From the NCBI RefSeq assembly GCF_023516215.1, contig NZ_CP097349.1, positions 2,356,001-2,420,000 of the forward strand: a stretch of DNA of 64,000 nt, given 5' to 3'. The DNA comes from Cytobacillus pseudoceanisediminis (GTDB lineage Bacteria > Bacillota > Bacilli > Bacillales > Cytobacillaceae). Within the stretch, counting starts at the first letter, position 1. Every line of letters starts with the position of its first letter. This document shows, one piece after another, positions 59,632 to 64,000 of the stretch. Below the pieces are notes generated by a model. That model saw nothing but the letters and a program-made list of their open reading frames with translations. It did no database searches and was not told the DNA's origin. A program made the position numbers and the translations under genes.

Positions 59632-60300
59632 TTATCCTTCTGTTTTTATTTCAAGTCCTGCTTCTTTATAGAAATCCAGTTTGGCTTCGTTATACTCTTT
59701 TGTTTTTTCATTGAACTGTTTATTTGAAGCCAGTATCTTTTCATACATATCATTTATTTTGCTCACTTGGCCTTCCAGCTGTTCTAGAGTAAGATCCTCC
59801 TTTTTAAACATGGCATACAACTCTTCATCTAATTGAGTCGCTTTAGAATAATCCTTGTAAAGAGCATCATGGATTTTATACCTTTCCATCATGATCTCAT
59901 ACAGCTCTTTAGCTTTATCTTTCAATTTTTGATCCTCTATCTCCTCTATGGTCGGAGATAATGTCTCAAATTCTTTTTTCGACGCCTGGATGCTTTCCTG
60001 CTCTTTCTCCATGTGAGCTACCCGCTGATCCACAATGGCGGAAGCTTCATCAGACAGCTTTTTAATTTCCTCGAAATCCTTCATTCCCAGGTTGATAATT
60101 TTATCGTATAATTCCTTTTCTCTTTTCTCCAGCTTCACGAGCGGTTCCTGCTGCTTTTCAAAATCCTTTTCTTTAGCTACAACACTCTCCAGCACATCAT
60201 ATATTTTTTCCTCGGGATCCGGACTGTTCATACAGCCTGTGAGGATGAAAGCCCCTATGATAAAAACAAGCAGCAGTCTACTTTTGTTCAAAATCAACAC
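59632..60300 (-). CDS. ykyA: YkyA family lipoprotein
   Basis: A 222-residue lipoprotein: signal peptide with lipobox LTGC (Cys near 23), then an almost entirely helical, Glu/Lys-rich coiled-coil domain (KEKDFEKQQEPLVKLEKREK, VSKINDMYEKILASNKQFNE). Matches YkyA (YkyA/PF10368) between def and pdhA. Reported only as a putative cell-wall binding lipoprotein; function unknown. GTG 60300 follows AAGGAGGT. Confidence 0.9.
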   Translation of the reverse strand: MLILNKSRLLLVFIIGAFILTGCMNSPDPEEKIYDVLESVVAKEKDFEKQQEPLVKLEKREKELYDKIINLGMKDFEEIKKLSDEASAIVDQRVAHMEKEQESIQASKKEFETLSPTIEEIEDQKLKDKAKELYEIMMERYKIHDALYKDYSKATQLDEELYAMFKKEDLTLEQLEGQVSKINDMYEKILASNKQFNEKTKEYNEAKLDFYKEAGLEIKTEG

Positions 60301-60469
60301 CTTGAAACCTCCTTACTTATAACATTTTTAACTATAAAGGTACCTGCCCGGTTTGACAATAGCCCTTTGGTTTGACACTCTTCGCATCATTGCAGAAGCT
60401 TGTCCTCATTACAAGTATAATTTAAATCTATTCACTCCATTTTTCCTTTATGACTTGGGCATAGGCCTA

Positions 60470-60497
60470 CACCAAACATCATTAAAAACATAGGCTA
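60470..60497 (+). promoter_or_regulatory. Candidate sigma-K promoter for the YjcZ family gene
   Basis: CACC (60470-60473) and CATAGGCTA (60489-60497) match the late mother-cell sigma-K consensus mACm and CATAnnnTA with a 15-nt spacer. The start would be near 60505, about 60 nt upstream of the gene. Confidence 0.5.
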
Positions 60498-60564
60498 TAT
60501 TAATCGTCCGATGCGGCAATTCAAAAAAATGGACGATAATCTTACTTTAGGGAGGTTATCCTTC

Positions 60565-60699
60565 ATGTACGGATATGGCGGTTACGGTTTTGGATGCGGA
60601 TATCCAGTAGCAGGAGCCGGCTGCGGCAGAGGTTTTGCGTTAATAGTAGTATTATTCATTCTCTTAATCATAGTTGGCTGCGCTTGCTGGAAGTTTTAA
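60565..60699 (+). CDS. YjcZ family sporulation protein
   Basis: A 44-residue protein: Gly/Tyr/Cys-rich head ([20 protein letters not shown]) and one hydrophobic helix with the YjcZ motif [15 protein letters not shown]. Many paralogues occur in Bacillaceae, typically expressed late in sporulation. GGGAGG precedes ATG 60565; the longer open frame from 60511 would read through this site. A sigma-K-like promoter and a terminator bracket it as a single-gene unit. Confidence 0.88.
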   Translation: MYGYGGYGFGCGYPVAGAGCGRGFALIVVLFILLIIVGCACWKF

Positions 60700-60707
60700 T
60701 TATTTGG

Positions 60708-60728
60708 GAAGGTGCCAAAGGCGCCTTC
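60708..60728 (+). terminator. Terminator of the YjcZ family gene
   Basis: GAAGGTGCC/GGCGCCTTC stem with AAA loop followed by TCTTATTAACTTTTTT. Confidence 0.7.
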
Positions 60729-60868
60729 TCTTATTAACTTTTTTGCCCCGCTCTGATAGACTGAATATAATTAAATAGACTCATGGTTTTTTTGGCTATG
60801 TCATTTGATCTTCTTGCCAATAATTTAGCCATTTTTCTATTCTTTATTACTTAGCGGGAGTGATAATC

Positions 60869-61420
60869 ATGCTGAGCATGAAAGATATTATTCGCGACGG
60901 CCACCCAACTTTAAGGAAAATTGCCGCGGAAGTGAACATGCCACCATCTGCAGAAGAAATACAAATCTTAAAAGAAATGATGGAATATGTAAAAAACAGC
61001 CAGGATCCAGAGCTTTCTGCAAAATATGGCTTAAGGGCAGGCATTGGTTTAGCTGCTCCTCAAATTAATGTTTCCAGGCGGATGATCGCTGTTCATGTAA
61101 CCTATAACCAGGATCTATACAGTTATGCTCTCTTCAACCCTAAGATCATTAGTCATTCTGTGCAGCTTTCTTATCTGGCTGAAGGAGAAGGCTGTTTATC
61201 TGTTGATGAATCCATACCCGGTTTTGTACCCAGATATGCAAAAGTGACAGTAAAAGGTACTGATTTGCAGGGCAATGAAGTAAAACTCAAGCTCAAAGGG
61301 CTGCCAGCCATTGTATTTCAGCACGAAATTGATCATCTGAACGGAATCATGTTTTACGATCACATTAATAAACAAAATCCGTTTCATCCAATTGAAAATG
61401 CAATTGCTATAGAGCGGTAG
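60869..61420 (+). CDS. def: Peptide deformylase
   Basis: A 183-residue Fe2+/Zn2+ peptide deformylase, type 2 (longer Gram-positive form, YkrB in B. subtilis). Motif 1 GIGLAAPQ, motif 2 EGCLSVDE (metal Cys) and motif 3 QHEIDHLNG (HExxH) are intact. It removes the formyl group from nascent proteins. GCGGGAGTG precedes ATG 60869; the open frame begins three codons earlier at a GTG that overlaps this site. Confidence 0.95.
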   Translation: MLSMKDIIRDGHPTLRKIAAEVNMPPSAEEIQILKEMMEYVKNSQDPELSAKYGLRAGIGLAAPQINVSRRMIAVHVTYNQDLYSYALFNPKIISHSVQLSYLAEGEGCLSVDESIPGFVPRYAKVTVKGTDLQGNEVKLKLKGLPAIVFQHEIDHLNGIMFYDHINKQNPFHPIENAIAIER

Positions 61421-61443
61421 CTTGCTGATCCATAGCATGACAA

Positions 61444-61481
61444 AAGGAAAGCCTCCAGCTAATTACTCGGATGCTTTCCTT
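61444..61481 (-). terminator. Terminator of the HAD phosphatase gene
   Basis: AAGGAAAGC/GCTTTCCTT stem with a 20-nt loop followed by TTGTC on the minus strand, after the 61488 stop. Weak U-tract. Confidence 0.55.
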
Positions 61482-61487
61482 CATTTC

Positions 61488-62264
61488 CTATATTAATTGA
61501 TGTTCCTTTAGCCCCTTCCAAATTCCTTCATCGTCAACACCGGAGGTTACATGGTCTGCAGCCTTCTTAACCACATCTTCTGCGTTGCCCATTGCTATTC
61601 CGGTTCCTACAGCGTTTAGCATCTCTATATCATTTAGTCCATCTCCAAACGCGTATACATCCTTCAAATCAAACCCAAGCCTTTTAATCATTTGTTTTAT
61701 TCCCTCAGCTTTAGAACCGCCTGCAGGCAAAACATCAACAGAGTATGGATGCCATCTGATAAAGCCAAAATCAGGATATATAGAAGAAGAAATATACTTT
61801 TCCTCATCTTTTTCCTCGCAGAACAGGAGCGATTGATACAATTCCCTTCCGCTGTAAAACTCACGATCTTCCTCAGGATGCGGAAACTTTAAGCTGCCCA
61901 TGCTTTTTTCAATAAATGCATGGTGGTGTACTGTGGATTTCATCGTTTTCTCATTCATAAACACCAATGGATGCCCATTTAACTGTGCATGAAGATATAG
62001 CTTTTCAATCTCAGATGATTTAAGAGGATTACGATAAATGGGTTCGTTTTCGAATACTACATATTGGCCATTAAAGCTGACAAATGAATCAATATCAAGT
62101 TCTCTGCGAAGACTTTCAAACATGAAAGGCGCCCTGCCAGTGGCAATTGCCACGAAAGTTCCGTTCTTTTTCAGCTTGCCGATTGCCTCTCTCGTACTGT
62201 CCGGCAAGTTTTTATCGTGATCCAATAAGGTCCCATCTATATCAAAGAAAACAATCTTTTTCAT
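61488..62264 (-). CDS. Cof-type HAD phosphatase (YkrA-like)
   Basis: A 258-residue HAD hydrolase with motif I FFDIDGTLLD, motif II ATGR, the Cof cap domain, Lys in GGSKAEGIKQ and motif IV FGDGLNDIEML. It should dephosphorylate sugar phosphates or FMN-like small molecules. Position next to def matches B. subtilis ykrA. AAGGAAGTT lies upstream of ATG 62264. Confidence 0.87.
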   Translation of the reverse strand: MKKIVFFDIDGTLLDHDKNLPDSTREAIGKLKKNGTFVAIATGRAPFMFESLRRELDIDSFVSFNGQYVVFENEPIYRNPLKSSEIEKLYLHAQLNGHPLVFMNEKTMKSTVHHHAFIEKSMGSLKFPHPEEDREFYSGRELYQSLLFCEEKDEEKYISSSIYPDFGFIRWHPYSVDVLPAGGSKAEGIKQMIKRLGFDLKDVYAFGDGLNDIEMLNAVGTGIAMGNAEDVVKKAADHVTSGVDDEGIWKGLKEHQLI

Positions 62265-62445
62265 TTTAAAATTAACTTCCTTTCAAGCGTTTTTTTACTG
62301 GCTGCTATGACATGATTTATCGTAATAAAACACTAAACCCATAAAGTTAAAAAGTCAATTTCCATGCTATTAACAGACAACATTTCCATTTTTACCCATG
62401 AGAGATTTAACTATTTTACCATATAATATAATTAAGAAAAGCAGA

Positions 62446-62503
62446 TGCGCCTCCCCGCCCCTTGACAACTCAAGGCGGTAGGCTCCCTGCGCTAGACAGT
62501 TAT
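62446..62503. repeat. Short GC-rich intergenic repeat, copy C
   Basis: A 58-nt GC-rich block in an AT-rich gap (GCGCCTCCCCGCCCCTTGAC ... GGCTCCCTGCGCTAGACAG). CTTGA/TCAAG arms form a small hairpin, and GCGC/GCGC-type ends can pair. The CTAGACA edge and adjoining GGCTCC resemble part of copy A, so I read it as a partial relative. Confidence 0.4.
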
Positions 62504-62605
62504 TAAAAGAGACCTCATTATTTACAAAAATCTGTTTAAAACGTCCTTGCTGCCTTTACTTTGGACAAGGATCGTTTAAAATAGAAAGTAAGGAGTTGAT
62601 CCACT

Positions 62606-62677
62606 ATGTTAAAGAAGCTGAGAAAGAAGCTTTTAAAACAGTGGAATGAAATGCTTCGAAAAAAATCAATTGCCTGA
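62606..62677 (+). CDS. Basic microprotein, 23 residues
   Basis: ATG 62606 follows AAGGAG. The product begins MLKKLRKKLLKQWNEMLRKK and ends SIA, an amphipathic basic helix. A terminator follows 7 nt after the stop, making a compact single-gene unit in the gap before rpoY. No family assigned. Confidence 0.5.
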   Translation: MLKKLRKKLLKQWNEMLRKKSIA

Positions 62678-62684
62678 CAAATTT

Positions 62685-62710
62685 GAGCCCTTCAAACTTG
62701 CGAAGGGCTC
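62685..62710 (+). terminator. Terminator of the microprotein gene
   Basis: Perfect GAGCCCTTC/GAAGGGCTC stem with an 8-nt loop followed by CTTCCTTATT. Confidence 0.72.
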
Positions 62711-62877
62711 CTTCCTTATTGTAAATTGGTTATCAGTATACTTTTTTACATAGATTCGGGAGCATATTAGCACTGAGAAGAATTTATTATTCATATCCGG
62801 CAGGAAAAAACATGTAATACATGTTATTATTTTATATATTAGATAAAAGTTTTTTATCGGATTAAGGAGAGATAGAA

Positions 62878-63090
62878 ATGATTTTCAAGGTATATTATCA
62901 GGATTCTAAGACAGAGGTACCGGTTAGAGAAAAAACAAAAACCATTTTTGTGGAAGGCGATTCTGAGAGAGACGTTCGCTTAAAGCTGGCTGACCGCAAC
63001 TATAATATTGAATTTGTAACATCTGTCCAAGGAGAATTCCTGGAATACGAAAGACAAAATGAAGACTTTAAAGTATTGGAGATTGAGTAA
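62878..63090 (+). CDS. rpoY: RNA polymerase epsilon subunit
   Basis: A 70-residue accessory subunit of Firmicute RNA polymerase (YkzG), with the conserved [20 protein letters not shown] and [17 protein letters not shown] ends. It binds the core enzyme near the secondary channel side and is non-essential. AAGGAGAGA precedes ATG 62878. It lies 3 nt upstream of rnjA, the conserved rpoY-rnjA pair. Confidence 0.95.
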   Translation: MIFKVYYQDSKTEVPVREKTKTIFVEGDSERDVRLKLADRNYNIEFVTSVQGEFLEYERQNEDFKVLEIE

Positions 63091-63093
63091 TTT

Positions 63094-64000
63094 ATGAAAT
63101 TTGTTAAAAATGATCAAACAGCCGTTTTTGCCCTGGGCGGACTGGGTGAAATCGGAAAAAATACTTACGCTGTCCAATTCCAGGATGAAATTATCCTGAT
63201 TGATGCTGGAATTAAATTCCCTGAGGACGAGCTACTTGGAATCGATTATGTTATTCCTGATTACACTTACTTAGTGAAAAATGAAGATAAGATTAAGGGA
63301 TTATTTATCACTCATGGGCACGAAGACCATATCGGTGGAATTCCATATCTCCTAAGAGAAGTTAACATCCCTGTCTACGGCGGAAAGCTGGCCCTTGGCC
63401 TACTAAGAAACAAACTTGAAGAACACGGACTCTTGAGACAAACCACTCTTCATGAAATCAAGGAAGACGATATCATTAAATTCCGGAAAACTTCTGTGAC
63501 TTTTTTCCGGACGACTCACAGTATCCCTGATTCATATGGCATCGTTGTTAAAACGCCGCCTGGACAAGTTGTTCACACTGGGGACTTCAAATTCGACTTC
63601 ACTCCTGTGGGAGAGCCGGCCAACTTGACAAAAATGGCTGAAATCGGAAAGGAAGGCGTCCTTTGTCTGCTTTCTGACAGCACAAACAGTGAAATACCTG
63701 AATTCACCATGTCTGAACGCCGAGTTGGCGACAGCATACATGACATCTTCCGCAAAGTTGAAGGACGGATTATCTTTGCCACTTTCGCTTCTAATATTCA
63801 CCGTCTTCAGCAGGTGACTGAAGCGGCCGTCACGAATGGCCGAAAGATTGCTGTTTTTGGAAGAAGCATGGAAGCAGCTATAAATATCGGACAGGAATTG
63901 GGTTATATTCAGGCACCAAAAGACACCTTTATTGATGCCCATCAAATTAATAGACTTCCAGCCAACCAGGTGACAATCCTATGTACAGGAAGCCAGGGAG
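63094..64000 (+). CDS. rnjA: Ribonuclease J1 (N-terminal part)
   Basis: The first 302 codons of RNase J1, cut by the window edge. The beta-lactamase/beta-CASP metal motif HGHEDH is at residues 74-79, with further ligands in [11 protein letters not shown] and [15 protein letters not shown]; the beta-CASP part begins around residue 200. RNase J1 has 5'-to-3' exonuclease and endonuclease activity, and acts in mRNA decay and rRNA maturation. No frameshift seen in this part. Ribosome site lies in the end of rpoY (GGAGATTGAG). Confidence 0.96.
   Translation, partial: MKFVKNDQTAVFALGGLGEIGKNTYAVQFQDEIILIDAGIKFPEDELLGIDYVIPDYTYLVKNEDKIKGLFITHGHEDHIGGIPYLLREVNIPVYGGKLALGLLRNKLEEHGLLRQTTLHEIKEDDIIKFRKTSVTFFRTTHSIPDSYGIVVKTPPGQVVHTGDFKFDFTPVGEPANLTKMAEIGKEGVLCLLSDSTNSEIPEFTMSERRVGDSIHDIFRKVEGRIIFATFASNIHRLQQVTEAAVTNGRKIAVFGRSMEAAINIGQELGYIQAPKDTFIDAHQINRLPANQVTILCTGSQG

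Overview
The window is a 64 kb piece of a low-GC, endospore-forming Bacillaceae chromosome. Gene order follows the Bacillus subtilis rnjA-rpoY-def-ykyA-pdhABCD-speA-yktAB-suhB-typA-ylaK-ylaN-ftsW-pycA-cta-ylb-rpmF segment, read here mostly on the minus strand from right to left. The spore-related genes (csfG-like RNA, ylbD, ylaJ, YjcZ family, YtvI-like), the caa3 oxidase and the many TTG/GTG starts behind strong Shine-Dalgarno sites fit a Bacillus/Cytobacillus/Mesobacillus-type organism; I cannot fix the species.

Layout. 1-6.6 kb: truncated enoyl-CoA hydratase, rpmF, ylbN, ylbM, ylbL, ylbK, ylbJ, coaD. 6.6-16.7 kb: rsmD, a csfG-like sporulation RNA, an island of unfamiliar envelope genes, then ylbG, ylbF, ylbE, ylbD, ylbC and ylbB mixed with lineage-specific genes. 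16.8-27.7 kb: a YtvI-like membrane protein, an Eis-type acetyltransferase, then the cytochrome caa3 cluster (ctaM-like, ctaG, ctaF, ctaE, ctaD, ctaC, ctaB and divergent ctaA), covering heme A synthesis, copper delivery and the oxidase subunits. 27.9-43.3 kb: pycA, ftsW, ylaN, glsA, ylaL, ylaK, ylaJ, ylaI, an IS1182-type insertion, ylaH, typA, ylaF. 43.3-53.4 kb: acetyltransferase, suhB, yktB, yktA, a nitronate monooxygenase-like flavoprotein, speA, an SR1P-like peptide gene, a deacetylase lipoprotein and a BCCT transporter. 53.5-64 kb: pdhD-C-B-A, ykyA, a YjcZ family gene, def, a HAD phosphatase, rpoY and truncated rnjA.

Two things dominate interpretation. First, 21 genes carry about 25 single-base frameshifts, almost all a homopolymer one base too short. 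They hit indispensable or central genes (pycA, ctaD, suhB, speA), and restoring one base gives the usual family length each time. This looks like uncorrected sequencing error, not gene decay, so coordinates are given for the reconstructed genes and each break is noted. Second, an intact IS has inserted into a terminator. It is flanked by perfect 32-bp direct repeats that are exactly the whole terminator hairpin, and the copy next to the upstream operon no longer has its U-tract.

Other items beyond standard gene calls are a csfG-like RNA with a sigma-F-like promoter, an SR1P-like 44-residue peptide gene with a cre-like site, a dispersed structured intergenic repeat in several forms, small membrane proteins revealed only by correcting frameshifts, a 13-bp inverted repeat in the pdhA leader, and a sigma-K-like promoter ahead of the YjcZ family gene.
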